Shown: one piece after another, positions 17,901 to 25,973 of the stretch
How positions within the stretch are numbered: the stretch's first letter is position 1
Layout of the letters: each line of letters begins with the position of its first letter
The notes under the pieces: model-generated
Told to the model about the DNA's origin: nothing
The model's database searches: none
What the model saw: the letters and a program-made list of their open reading frames with translations, nothing else
Made by a program: the position numbers and the translations under genes
Assembly: GCF_000348785.1 (NCBI RefSeq)
Contig: NC_020520.1
Coordinates: 4,402,001 to 4,466,000, forward strand
Direction: 5' to 3'
From: Ilumatobacter coccineus YM16-304
GTDB lineage: Bacteria; Actinomycetota; Acidimicrobiia; Acidimicrobiales; Ilumatobacteraceae
DNA: 64,000 nt

Positions 17901-19757
17901 GGGACGCACGACGGGGGGACGGTTGTCGTCGCCGAGGCGGGCAACTTCGACACGCACCTCGACGTCTTCGCCGACGGCCTCGAACGTGTCGATCGGCCGG
18001 TACGAGAATGTCGCGGTGCCTTCGAACCCGTTGGTCGGGGTGAACTGCAGCGCCGGTGCGCCCGACGGACCTTCGACGATGGCGACATCGCCGCCGCTCG
18101 CTGGTGGCAGGAACGTGTCGATACGCAACGAGTCGCGCTCCGGGTCGACGTCGTTGAGCAGCACCTCGACCACGACCGGGCGACCGGGACCGGTCTGCGC
18201 CGTGTCGGGCGCACCGATCGGCGACTGGTTGGTCGCGCCGGGCGGCAGGAGCTCGACGCTGACCGTCGCCGACGCGCGCGTGCCGTCGCCGTCGGCGATC
18301 GTGTACTCGAACTGATCGAGGCCGACGTAGCCGGCGTCGGGCGTGAACACGATGGTCGACGCCGTGCCGATCTCGACGAGGCCATGACCAGGGGTGGCCA
18401 CATCGACGATCGCGATCGCTTCGCCGTCGGGGTCGTAGTCGTTGGCCGTGACGGCGATCGGCACCGAGTTGCCGGAACGTGCGGTGACCTGGTCGTCGAC
18501 CGCTCGCGGCGGGTCGTCGGTGCCGTTGTTGTCGGCTTCGAGGAGGTCGGGCGTGGTGCTGACCCCGTCGTCGGCGCCGGCCGAGTCGCCCTTGGCCGAA
18601 TCGCCGTCTTGCACGACGTCGCCGTCGGCCCCGAGCACGAGCAGCGATGCATCGTTCTTGTTGACCCGCTGGATGCCCCACGGGTGCACCGTCCACACGA
18701 AATCACCGTTGGTGTCGTCGACCCACACGATGTCGGTCGTGACGGTGACATTGAGAACGGCGTCGCTCAGCACCGTGGCCGGTTGCGAGTCGAGGATCTC
18801 CTGGCTGCGCCAGTCGAACTGGACGACCTGGGTCGGACCACGCCGGACGAGCGCCGCGGCATCGCCGGCGATGCCCAGCAGGCTGCTGCCGTCGACGTCG
18901 AGGCCGGGCACGGTCGACGACACCTCGATGCCGTCTTCGCTCACACACCAGAGGTCGTCGTCGGCGCCGACCCAGCCGCACGAGTGCTGCGGTCCGGGCT
19001 GCTGCAGCACGATCTCGCTGCCGTCGATCTGCGTGGGCAACTCCTGCCAGGAGCCGCCGCCGAGACGCACACGGCGTCCTTCCCGGTCGAGGACGAGCGG
19101 CAGGTTGCCGACGAGCGACAGCGATCCGCCGTCGGGACCGCCGGCGATGCCGAGGTCCTCCGAGGTGGTCGATGCCGACGTGGCGCGATCGAGGGTGCCG
19201 TCGACGAGGGTCCAGACCGATCCGTCGGGTCCGAGGGCGATGGTGCCGAAGGTCTCGACGCCGGCGATCTGGTCGGCGTCGAACGCGATCTCGACGGAGT
19301 CGGCGCCGGCCGGCGACAGCGTGGCCTCACCGGCGAGCGGGTTCGCGACGAGCAGTCCCGATGCTCCCGAGCGGGCGATGGCGAGCCCTGAGCCGAGCGA
19401 GGCCAGTCCCTGCGGCGGGCCGAGGCGGAGTTCGGCGGTGTCGATCGAGCGGACTTCGCCGGTGGTGTCGTTGAGCAGGTAGGCCTGTCCACCACCTTCC
19501 GCGACGAAGAGATCGTCGCCGGGCACACCGGCCTCTCGACTGGCGAGTGCACGGCCGCCGAAACCGTCGACCAGCACGGCACGACCACTCGGTTCGTGAA
19601 CGAACCAGCGTGTGGCTCGCGACGATGCGGCGTCGACCGCCGGCAGACCGTCGGAGCGGAACACCACCACGAGCGCGCTCAAGCACATCACGGTGGCCAC
19701 CATCGCGGCCACGACCTGTTTCCAGGTGACAGTGCTCGGCGTCGACGTCATGGGCAT
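14919..19757 (-). CDS. large cell-surface protein with about ten tandem Ig/cadherin-like repeats
   Basis: This 1612-residue protein uses the ATG at 19757 (a second ATG lies 6 nt on). One N-terminal transmembrane helix (about residues 12-33, AAMVATVMCLSALVVVF) leaves the rest outside. Residues of about 40-390 form a beta-propeller-like domain with short repeated strands. From about 430 there are some ten repeats of near 95 residues, each with a calcium-binding-type ND-x-DPDGD motif (for example NDYDPDGE, NDKDPDGDP, NDSDPDGDS). The tail is nearly pure Thr with VPVD and VAPT insertions, ending PPDPGG. In other Actinobacteria a similar 'Ig-like domain' gene is encoded with MoxR, DUF58, TgpA and FtsK/EccC-like genes, all of which occur in this window. 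A structural fibre or sheath role is inferred. It is divergent from the EccC-like gene. Confidence 0.85.
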   Translation of the reverse strand: MPMTSTPSTVTWKQVVAAMVATVMCLSALVVVFRSDGLPAVDAASSRATRWFVHEPSGRAVLVDGFGGRALASREAGVPGDDLFVAEGGGQAYLLNDTTGEVRSIDTAELRLGPPQGLASLGSGLAIARSGASGLLVANPLAGEATLSPAGADSVEIAFDADQIAGVETFGTIALGPDGSVWTLVDGTLDRATSASTTSEDLGIAGGPDGGSLSLVGNLPLVLDREGRRVRLGGGSWQELPTQIDGSEIVLQQPGPQHSCGWVGADDDLWCVSEDGIEVSSTVPGLDVDGSSLLGIAGDAAALVRRGPTQVVQFDWRSQEILDSQPATVLSDAVLNVTVTTDIVWVDDTNGDFVWTVHPWGIQRVNKNDASLLVLGADGDVVQDGDSAKGDSAGADDGVSTTPDLLEADNNGTDDPPRAVDDQVTARSGNSVPIAVTANDYDPDGEAIAIVDVATPGHGLVEIGTASTIVFTPDAGYVGLDQFEYTIADGDGTRASATVSVELLPPGATNQSPIGAPDTAQTGPGRPVVVEVLLNDVDPERDSLRIDTFLPPASGGDVAIVEGPSGAPALQFTPTNGFEGTATFSYRPIDTFEAVGEDVEVRVEVARLGDDNRPPVVRPDAVRTRRNTETPLPVLVNDKDPDGDPLSLSVVRPLPDGLDVVVQGEQLGITARAGAADQVPFQYEVDDGNGNVVRGAVLVVVIDDIEPNRPPVVSPDIETAVVGQTILIDVTANDSDPDGDPLAVVATSQPEGRGTVALAGRNQVEFIAAAFDDEEESNARFTYTVSDGNGHEVVGDVTVTVLAQALPEPPYAQDDSTFTFMNEPVTIDVLRNDGDPSGERPTLIGRPGCPGGGVATVTADSQVRYDPPANGTGAYRCTYEVTNTQGLRDSAAIIISVREPEVTNEPPRALDDLVFVEVNDSIPVDVSANDTDPDGSDLALKVTSSTRPIVGSAVRNGNVITYTAGPNVGTATIEYQIEDEGGAIATGFMQVRITEVQNLAPVARIDTRTIPGPGVPTTIDLLDNDSDPDDTPGGLTLETASLTSGGGTLSLVGGGVVQISPAPDFVGAITGVYSISDGDGLTSSSSFTLNVLEPINRAPLAADDAASVVNGGSVTTPVLFNDSDPDGDSLSLSIIGGPDPALGSASVTGDQSISFSATPGQSGVAIVNYQVSDGELTDTASLRISIASCAQSAPTAGDAFLETGYQQPIAINLANYASNGTVTEVNGPPTYQNGTYTPPAGTNGNITITYAVVNDCRQRATGTITVDVNQDPVGQNQSVTLGRGEVREIPVGAIASDDEGLIISGSSGAPGWVTTGPDRVVIAPTQAVADGAYSWSVTVTDPGGLTATVGLTAVVTNEGPRAEPDTIDVSGGAATVDIVANDSDPDGPNSALRVQSVPSSITFTNGSTGTVALQPDGRSIRVTPGSGRGQATFQYTIVDGSGALSAAATVTVNGQAVNRPPVAIDKTVSVLVGIPTPILLEANDPDGDSFTVENLNDPSGMVVLGPIGLIIDVLALEVGTFNVTFNVVDSHGAVSGTATVTINASFPLVTTTTTTTTTTTVPVDTTTTTVPVDTTTTTTSSTTTTTVAPTTTTTTTTTTVAPTTTAPPDPGG

Positions 19758-19863
19758 GGCGCCCTCAACGCTACGCCGGGCGGTGTGGCTTGAACTGGCA
19801 GCGGGGTAGGCGGATGGATCCCCACGTCCCTCCCATCGGCATCTCGTCGCGCCGACTTGAGCG

Positions 19864-19877
19864 ATTTCTCGAGAAAT
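19864..19877. promoter_or_regulatory. A/T-rich palindrome between the divergent surface-protein and EccC-like genes
   Basis: ATTTCTCGAGAAAT is a perfect 14-bp palindrome in an otherwise GC-rich 189-bp intergenic region. Its composition and central place suggest a regulator binding site, but no cognate regulator can be named. Confidence 0.4.
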
Positions 19878-19932
19878 TCTGCTCGTCCGTGCTCGAACAT
19901 CGCATGAGCCTCCATGGCACCCCGGATCCTCG

Positions 19933-19938
19933 TAGTCT
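19933..19938 (+). promoter_or_regulatory. -10 box of the EccC-like gene (leaderless)
   Basis: TAGTCT lies 8 nt before the ATG at 19947, with no Shine-Dalgarno between. It supports 19947 over the in-frame ATG at 19914. Confidence 0.5.
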
Positions 19939-19946
19939 CTCAGTCG

Positions 19947-22900
19947 ATGGACGTCGTGGTGCGAACTCCCCATGGTGATGCCGACATCGACATCGTCTCG
20001 GCACCCGGCACCACCACGCTCGGCGACCTCATCACCGCGGTCACCGGTCAGGCACCGCCGGCGGTGGCCCGCGTCGACGACCGCACGGTCAACGCGTCGC
20101 AGACGCTCACCTCGCTCGGCCTGATGGTCGGATCGGTCATCGACGCCAACGCCCCCGATCCGCACGACACCAAGCCCGATGACGTCCGCGTCAACCTGCA
20201 GCAGTTGACGGGCCGCGGTGCCGGGTCGATCCGCTCGTTGTCGTCGGGTCGATTCCGGATCGGACCCGGACGGCGCCTCAACGCCTCCGAGATGATCGAG
20301 GCACCGGTCGAGACCGAGGCCTTCGAGATCGACGTCCAACGCAACGGTTCGGTCGAGGTCACCCCGGGACCGCGCGTGGGTGGTGCGCTCGGCGTGATGA
20401 CGCCGACGCTCGACCAGAAGTTGTTCGACCGCGAACTGCCGTGGACATCCGGTCGACTGAGCGTCGGCGGTCGACTCTTCGAGTTGGAGAACCCGGCACT
20501 CGCTCCGCCGCGCCGCACCCTCCCCGACCCCGACCACCGAGGCGCCGTCCCGTTCCAGCGACAACCCCGCATCGCAGGCATCCCCGAACTGCTGGCCGTG
20601 TCGGCGAAACGCCGCGCGGCGTCGGCCGGGCAAGGGCTCTGGGCGCGCCGCCGAACCGATCCGGGCGCGTACACGCTGCCGTTCGGCATCCTGCCCGACG
20701 ACCACACCGTCGCCGTCGTCGACTTCCTCCGGCATCGAGGTGCGGCGCTCGTCGGTTCCGACCGATTCGGTGCCGGCCTCGCCCGGACGCTGCTGGTCGA
20801 AGCCGCCACGCAGTACGGGCCATCCGACCTCGAGATCGTCATCGCCTCCACGCCCGAACGGCTCGGTCAGTGGGACTGGGCGAAGTGGCTGCCACACCTC
20901 CGACACGGCGACCCGAGCGCTCCCCCGGCGCTGTTCGCCGAACGGCTCGACCTCGAGACCTGGGCAGCATCGATCACCGGACGCCCCCAGGTCGACGCGT
21001 TCAGCGCACGCCGCGAAGCGGCCGCTGCGTCCGACGACGGCACCCCGAACCGCTGGACGGCGCCGAGCAGCGTCACCGCGGCCGCCGTGACCACGCTGCT
21101 CGTCCTCGACGACATCAGCCTCTGGAGCCGTCGCGACTCGCCGCTGCGCAACGTGCTCGTCGACCCACCGGCCCACCTTCGAATCATCGCCTTGTGCGGC
21201 GGCATGCACGAGGCGCCGGGCATGTGCTCGGCGCTCGTCGAAGAACGGCTGCCGGTCGACGTGGTCGCCGACGCCGGCGACGACCTGGGCAGCACGTCGC
21301 TCTACGGGTCGCTCGCCACGTTGCACCTGCGGATCGGTCAGTCCCCCGAAGAGGTCTCCGACATCCGCCCGGCGTTCGTCGAACCGGTGCTCGCCACCGA
21401 GATCGCACGATCGCTGGCACCGCTCGACGACCTCGACGTCACCCGCCCGCCGCAGATTCCGACGCGGTTCGCGCCGCCATCGCTCGCCGAACTCATCGAC
21501 ATCCAGGCCGCCACCGACGCGCAGGCGAACGGCCTCACCGTGGCGCTCGGCCTCGTCGAGCAGTCCGGTCCCGCCGGCATCGGTTCGGTGGTCGCCGAAC
21601 GCCGTCCCGTGCGAGTCGACCTCGCCGAGTCGAGGGTCACGCTGGTGAGCGCGCCAGACCGCGAAACGCACGACACGCTCGTCGCCGCCGCCATCCTCGG
21701 CGCCACCGCCGTGCGCCGCACCGAGCAACTGTCGGTCCTCACGGTCGGCTCCCGGCGTCCATCGTGGCACGGCGAGATCCCTCACATCGCCGGACACGTC
21801 GACCGTTCCACCCCCGACGACCCGGCCCGCCTCGTCCACCGGGTCGCGCACGTGCTCACCCAGCAGCCGGGACTCGAGGTCCTCGTGGTGATCGAAGACG
21901 CTTTCACCACGCCGCAGCCGTCGGGCAGCGACGACCGTGTGGTGCCCAACAGCCTCCTCACCGGCATGCTCGAACTCGCCGAGTCGCTCTCTCGCGTGCA
22001 CCTCCTCATCACGACCGAACACCCGGTCGCGTCGCTCCCCGATTCGATCCGCAACCGCTGCGGCATCACGATCGACGTCGGTGGCTCGGCCGACGAACCG
22101 CGAGGCACGGTCACCAGCGAGCATGCCGAGGTCCGCTTCGTCGCCCCGACCCGCCTGGGTGGACCGAGCGAACTCGACGTGACACCGATCCTCGACGCCA
22201 ACGCACTGCTCATCCGACCGTGCGTCCACGGCCGAGCGATGACCCCGCTCGAACGTCGGGTCGGACGTAGCGCGCCGCGTGCCGCTTCGTCAGATCAGTA
22301 CGACCCGGCGACGCAACAGATCGCGCAGCGGATCGCCGCCGAGACCACCACGCTCGACGACGGCAGCGGGCTCCCCGAAGGAGGTCTGCTCCCGCCGCCA
22401 CTGCCCACGTCGGTCGACCTCGGCAGCCTGCTCGCCACACACGACGGCGACGGCATTCCTCTCGGGCTCCTCGACCGGCCCGAGCAGGCCGACAACGAGG
22501 CGTACTGGTGGGCGCCGGGTCCGCACGGTTCGCTGCTCGCCATCGGTTCGCCCCGTTCGGGCATGACCCAACTGGCCGACCTGCTCGCCGTCGGAATCGC
22601 GGCGCGGCTCTCGACCGACGACCTGCGCGTCTTCGTGATCGAGCCGCTCCCGCAGCGACGCCGCGCGTACGACGCGCTGCCGCACACCGTCGCCGCGGTG
22701 TCGACCGACGAACACCACGCCGCGCAGCGGGTCGTCTCGACCGTCGCCGAACTGCTCGAGATGCGACGAAGCGGCGAACTGGCCGAGGAGGCCGCGGTGC
22801 TGCTCGTGATCGGCGACCTCGCACGGCTCATCCGCTGGCTCCCCGACGACCAGCGCGACGACGTGCTCGAAACGCTCGCCACGATCGGCAGCGACGGCCC

Positions 22901-23201
22901 GGCCCTCGGCGTCAACCTCGTGTGCATCACCACCCGGGTCGACGACCTCGGACCGCTGGTGCGTCTCTCGGGCGATCGCCTGGTCGGCACCGTGTCGGAG
23001 GCGAGCGACCGCACTCGGCTCGGTGTGCCCGCACCCGGACCCGCCGACCGTCACCCCGGTCGATGCTGGTCGGCCGACGCCGACCGACGACTGCAACTCG
23101 CCACGCCTCCCGACTCCGTCGAGCACGAAGTGGCACGGCTGGCACCCGAGATGGGCGCCGAACCGCGAGCGGCCGCGGCCCACGAACGGCGGCCTGGATG
23201 A
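19947..23201 (+). CDS. EccC/FtsK-like protein with three degenerate ATPase domains
   Basis: This 1084-residue protein has an N-terminal ubiquitin-like or EssC-like beta-grasp region (residues 1-70, with VDDRTVNASQTLTSLGL), an FHA-like stretch, then three FtsK/SpoIIIE-type ATPase folds as in type VII secretion EccC. The EccC landmarks WDWAKWLPHL and three Walker B-like strands (TTLLVLDDISLW, VLVVIEDAF, AVLLVIGDLARL) are present. The P-loops are not intact: domain 1 reads GSDRFGAGLART (about 270), domain 2 SAPDRETHDT (about 568) and domain 3 GSPRSGMTQL (about 867), each lacking the GK(S/T) lysine. It therefore looks unable to bind ATP normally at any of the three sites. No WXG100, EccB or EccD gene is visible. 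It overlaps the next gene by 4 bp. Confidence 0.8.
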   Translation: MDVVVRTPHGDADIDIVSAPGTTTLGDLITAVTGQAPPAVARVDDRTVNASQTLTSLGLMVGSVIDANAPDPHDTKPDDVRVNLQQLTGRGAGSIRSLSSGRFRIGPGRRLNASEMIEAPVETEAFEIDVQRNGSVEVTPGPRVGGALGVMTPTLDQKLFDRELPWTSGRLSVGGRLFELENPALAPPRRTLPDPDHRGAVPFQRQPRIAGIPELLAVSAKRRAASAGQGLWARRRTDPGAYTLPFGILPDDHTVAVVDFLRHRGAALVGSDRFGAGLARTLLVEAATQYGPSDLEIVIASTPERLGQWDWAKWLPHLRHGDPSAPPALFAERLDLETWAASITGRPQVDAFSARREAAAASDDGTPNRWTAPSSVTAAAVTTLLVLDDISLWSRRDSPLRNVLVDPPAHLRIIALCGGMHEAPGMCSALVEERLPVDVVADAGDDLGSTSLYGSLATLHLRIGQSPEEVSDIRPAFVEPVLATEIARSLAPLDDLDVTRPPQIPTRFAPPSLAELIDIQAATDAQANGLTVALGLVEQSGPAGIGSVVAERRPVRVDLAESRVTLVSAPDRETHDTLVAAAILGATAVRRTEQLSVLTVGSRRPSWHGEIPHIAGHVDRSTPDDPARLVHRVAHVLTQQPGLEVLVVIEDAFTTPQPSGSDDRVVPNSLLTGMLELAESLSRVHLLITTEHPVASLPDSIRNRCGITIDVGGSADEPRGTVTSEHAEVRFVAPTRLGGPSELDVTPILDANALLIRPCVHGRAMTPLERRVGRSAPRAASSDQYDPATQQIAQRIAAETTTLDDGSGLPEGGLLPPPLPTSVDLGSLLATHDGDGIPLGLLDRPEQADNEAYWWAPGPHGSLLAIGSPRSGMTQLADLLAVGIAARLSTDDLRVFVIEPLPQRRRAYDALPHTVAAVSTDEHHAAQRVVSTVAELLEMRRSGELAEEAAVLLVIGDLARLIRWLPDDQRDDVLETLATIGSDGPALGVNLVCITTRVDDLGPLVRLSGDRLVGTVSEASDRTRLGVPAPGPADRHPGRCWSADADRRLQLATPPDSVEHEVARLAPEMGAEPRAAAAHERRPG

Positions 23202-24220
23202 ACATCGCGCGCGGCGACGGGGTCGGCATCGAGGTGTCGGACGCGTTCGTACGCGCCGTGCGTCTCCGGCACGACGTCGCCGGTCGAGTCGCCGCTGCCG
23301 TCGAACTGCCCTTCGTGTCGTACGACGACGGAGCGGCACTCGACTCATTGGTACTGCTGCGCGCCGAACTCGGCGAACCGAACGAGCCGACCAAGATCGC
23401 GGTGTTCCCGCCGACGGCCACGCTGCAGCGCATCGACGTCACCGGCCGCTCGGGCCCCGAACTCAACGAGACCCGTGCCACCCTCGACCGCCGCCGCGGC
23501 ATCGATTCGACGCTGGTGGTCGACGACGGTCCGCGCCGGTGGCTGCTCCTCATCCGCTGGGACGCCTCCGACATTCGGCGACTCGAAGACCTCGCCGAAC
23601 GCGCAGGGTTCGTCGACGTCACGGTCGAGCCGAGCCCGCTGGCGCTCGGACGGGTGCTCCCTCGCTCGACCAGCTACGCCCGCCGCCTCGTCGGCCACGC
23701 CGACGCGCATCACGCCGTGTTCTCCAACGGGGTACCCGTGGCCGCTGCCGGCGCCTCCATCGTCGGACGCACCCATCCCGATCTCGACGTCAGCGATGTC
23801 GAGATCCCTGTCGTGTGGTTCGAGGATCTCCTCGACGAGGCGCAGCTCAACGACCTGCTGATCCGGTCGAGCCGCAGCGCCGATGCGCGCGCCTCGCTGC
23901 TCGAGCACGAAGAACGCCACGGCAGCCAGCAGGTGTCACTCGGCATCGTCGGCGAGGCCTACCCGGCGTTTCCGGTCCACGACATCCGAGCGCCCGAACG
24001 ACAGGCCGTCGCACTGGGAGCGGCCATCGGCGCGGCAGGGCTCGCCGGTTCGTTGCGCCCCGTCGACATGACCTTCCCGGTCGGCATCGATGCGCAGCAG
24101 TTCGATCGCCCCTGGGCCATCGAACGCCTCGTCGACCTGCCCGAGCCGCCGGCGCCGCCGACGATCGGCCCGGTCAAGCGGATGACCACGCGGTTCCGGC
24201 CGCGACGCTCACGCCGCTGA
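23198..24220 (+). CDS. conserved hypothetical with a possible actin-like (PilM-type) fold
   Basis: This 340-residue protein starts at the ATG overlapping the EccC-like stop (ATGA at 23198-23201), so the pair is translationally coupled. The start GDGVGIEVSDAFVRAVRLR recalls the phosphate-1 strand of actin-fold proteins such as PilM (GIDIGSxxVKAVEL). Further on are an RRGIDSTLVVDDG segment, a VSLGIVGEAYPAFP segment, and an Ala/Gly-rich helix near the C-terminus (ALGAAIGAAGLAGSL) like that seen late in actin-fold proteins. The tail is basic (RMTTRFRPRRSRR). There is no signal peptide, so it is cytoplasmic. The actin-fold assignment is tentative; the coupling to the EccC-like gene is certain. Confidence 0.65.
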   Translation: MNIARGDGVGIEVSDAFVRAVRLRHDVAGRVAAAVELPFVSYDDGAALDSLVLLRAELGEPNEPTKIAVFPPTATLQRIDVTGRSGPELNETRATLDRRRGIDSTLVVDDGPRRWLLLIRWDASDIRRLEDLAERAGFVDVTVEPSPLALGRVLPRSTSYARRLVGHADAHHAVFSNGVPVAAAGASIVGRTHPDLDVSDVEIPVVWFEDLLDEAQLNDLLIRSSRSADARASLLEHEERHGSQQVSLGIVGEAYPAFPVHDIRAPERQAVALGAAIGAAGLAGSLRPVDMTFPVGIDAQQFDRPWAIERLVDLPEPPAPPTIGPVKRMTTRFRPRRSRR

Positions 24221-24266
24221 ACCCTGCGAGTCTGAACCCTGTGAGTGCCGTGTCGCGGCGGCCTGC

Positions 24267-24677
24267 TCAGCGCTCGTCGAAGATCGACGGGCGCTGCCCG
24301 AAGACTGCCACCGCCTGCTTCAGCGGCACCAGGTCGGATCCACCCGACCGCGGCGCCGGGCGCTGTTCGGCCTCACGGATTGCGTGCAGCGCGATCTCGC
24401 GCGCCTTCTCGAGTTCGCTGCGGAGTCGGGCGTTCTCGTCTTCGAGCCGCATGACGCGGCGGATGCCCTCGAGGTTCATGCCTTCGTTGGTGAGCTCCGA
24501 GATGCGTTGCAGCAGCGCGATGTCGGCATCGCTGTATCGGCGGTTGCCGCCTTCGGTCCGAGCGGGCGTGACGAGGCCACGTCGCTCGTAGATGCGCAGC
24601 GTCTGCGGGTGCATGCCCGCCAGCTCGGCGGCGACGGAGATCACGTAGACGGCTCGTGTGGTGGCTCGTTTGGTCAT
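24267..24677 (-). CDS. hspR: HspR, MerR-family repressor of the dnaK operon
   Basis: This 136-residue protein has a MerR helix-turn-helix (VYVISVAAELAGMHPQTLRIYERRGLVTPART), then the wing GGNRRYSDADIALLQRI and a coiled-coil dimer helix (RLEDENARLRSELEKAREIA). The HPQTLRIYERRGL wording is typical of HspR rather than metal-sensing MerR. HspR binds HAIR sites together with DnaK and represses the operon until DnaK is titrated by unfolded protein. It is the last gene of dnaK-grpE-dnaJ-hspR, starting 7 nt after the dnaJ stop, and two HAIR sites precede dnaK (28627 and 28690). Confidence 0.95.
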   Translation of the reverse strand: MTKRATTRAVYVISVAAELAGMHPQTLRIYERRGLVTPARTEGGNRRYSDADIALLQRISELTNEGMNLEGIRRVMRLEDENARLRSELEKAREIALHAIREAEQRPAPRSGGSDLVPLKQAVAVFGQRPSIFDER

Positions 24678-24684
24678 GTCGGCG

Positions 24685-25815
24685 TCAGCTCCCTTGCGTC
24701 TCCACCGTAGTGGCCTCGGCGAGCGCTTCGATCGCCGAGCGCTGCGCGTCGTTCAGCTCCGTCGGCACCCGCACCTCGACCGTGACGATGAGGTCGCCGT
24801 CGACCGTGCCCTGTCGGGTGGTCCGGTGGATGCCCTTGCTCTTCACCCGATGGCGACTGCCCGACTGCGTTCCGGGCTTGATCCGGAGCTTGACGGTCGA
24901 GCCGTCGAGCGTCGGCACGTCGACGTCGGCGCCGAGCGCAGCCTGCGTGAACTCGATCGGCACGGTGACCGTGAGGTTGTCGCCACGACGACCGAACCGA
25001 GGGTGCGGCATGACCTTGAGTTCGACGAGCAGATCGCCGTTGGGACCGCCATTGCGTCCAGGTGCGCCGCGCCCCTTGAGCTTGATGGTCTGGCCGTCTT
25101 TGACGCCGGCCGGGATGCGCGTCTTGACTTCACGAGGGCGCTTCTCGATGCCGGAGCCGTGGCAGGTGTCGCACGGGTGCTCGATGATGACCCCGTTGCC
25201 CTGGCAGATGCGACAGGGCGACGACATGGCGAAAAAGCCCTGGTTGTCGTCGACCACGCCGCGCCCGCCGCAGTTGCCGCAGACCTTCGGGCTGGTGCCC
25301 GGCTTGGCGCCCGAGCCGCCGCACGTCGAACACTGCGCGTCGGTCGTGAGGAACAGCGATGTCTCGATACCGGTGACCGCGTCGGCGAAGTCGACGGTGA
25401 GCTGCGCGGTGATGTCGGCACCGCGACGCGGGCCGACGCCGGCGGAGGAGGCGCCACGACCGCGGGTGGGGCCGCGGGTGCCGCGCCCGAACATGGAGCC
25501 GAGGACGTCGCCGAGGCCACCGTCGCCGGCCATGTCGCCGACGTTGAACGAGAACCCTCCGGGTCCGCCGCCCATCGGGCCCATCGCACGGACCTCGTCG
25601 TACTCCTTGCGCTTGGCCTCGTCGCCGAGCACGTCGTACGCGGCCGACACGTCTTTGAACTTCTCTTCGGCCGCGGCGTTTCCGGGGTTCTTGTCGGGAT
25701 GGAGGTCACCGGCGAGTTTGCGGTACGCCTTCTTGATCTCTTTGTCGGTCGCCGTCGAAGCGACACCGAGCGTCTCGTAGTAGTCCTTCTCGAGCCATTC
25801 ACGTTGTGCAGACAT
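24685..25815 (-). CDS. dnaJ: DnaJ co-chaperone
   Basis: This 376-residue protein starts at the ATG at 25815, which follows a very strong Shine-Dalgarno region (GGAGGAGAGGAG). The J domain carries the HPD motif in [11 protein letters not shown] Gly/Phe-rich linker follows, then four zinc-binding CxxCxGxG repeats ([32 protein letters not shown]), the two substrate-binding beta domains and a C-terminal dimer segment. It delivers unfolded clients to DnaK and stimulates its ATPase. A large hairpin lies just upstream (25848-25892) and may control its translation. Confidence 0.96.
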   Translation of the reverse strand: MSAQREWLEKDYYETLGVASTATDKEIKKAYRKLAGDLHPDKNPGNAAAEEKFKDVSAAYDVLGDEAKRKEYDEVRAMGPMGGGPGGFSFNVGDMAGDGGLGDVLGSMFGRGTRGPTRGRGASSAGVGPRRGADITAQLTVDFADAVTGIETSLFLTTDAQCSTCGGSGAKPGTSPKVCGNCGGRGVVDDNQGFFAMSSPCRICQGNGVIIEHPCDTCHGSGIEKRPREVKTRIPAGVKDGQTIKLKGRGAPGRNGGPNGDLLVELKVMPHPRFGRRGDNLTVTVPIEFTQAALGADVDVPTLDGSTVKLRIKPGTQSGSRHRVKSKGIHRTTRQGTVDGDLIVTVEVRVPTELNDAQRSAIEALAEATTVETQGS

Positions 25816-25847
25816 CTCGACTCCTCTCCTCCTTCCTGATTTGTCTC

Positions 25848-25892
25848 CTCCTCCGACCAGCCGACTGCGTCGGCTGAATCTGGTCGGAGGAG
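25848..25892 (-). promoter_or_regulatory. branched hairpin before dnaJ, possible translational switch
   Basis: In the minus-strand mRNA a perfect 13-bp stem (5' arm CTCCTCCGACCAG, 3' arm CTGGTCGGAGGAG) encloses a second small stem (CCGAC with GTCGG). The 5' arm's CTCCTCC is complementary both to the 3' arm and to the GGAGGAG in the dnaJ Shine-Dalgarno, 15-30 nt downstream. The two pairings exclude each other. Confidence 0.5.
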
Positions 25893-25973
25893 CACCAGCC
25901 TCGATCGCTGGCTCCCGGCGTCGGCCAGGGTCGGTGACACCGCTCGGGAGCGATGCCACCGACGCTGATCGGT

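Noticed and set aside
17319-19391. Plus-strand 690-residue frame opposite the Ig-repeat protein
   Set aside because: No known domain and a composition typical of antisense frames; the minus strand encodes regular ND-x-DPDGD repeats.
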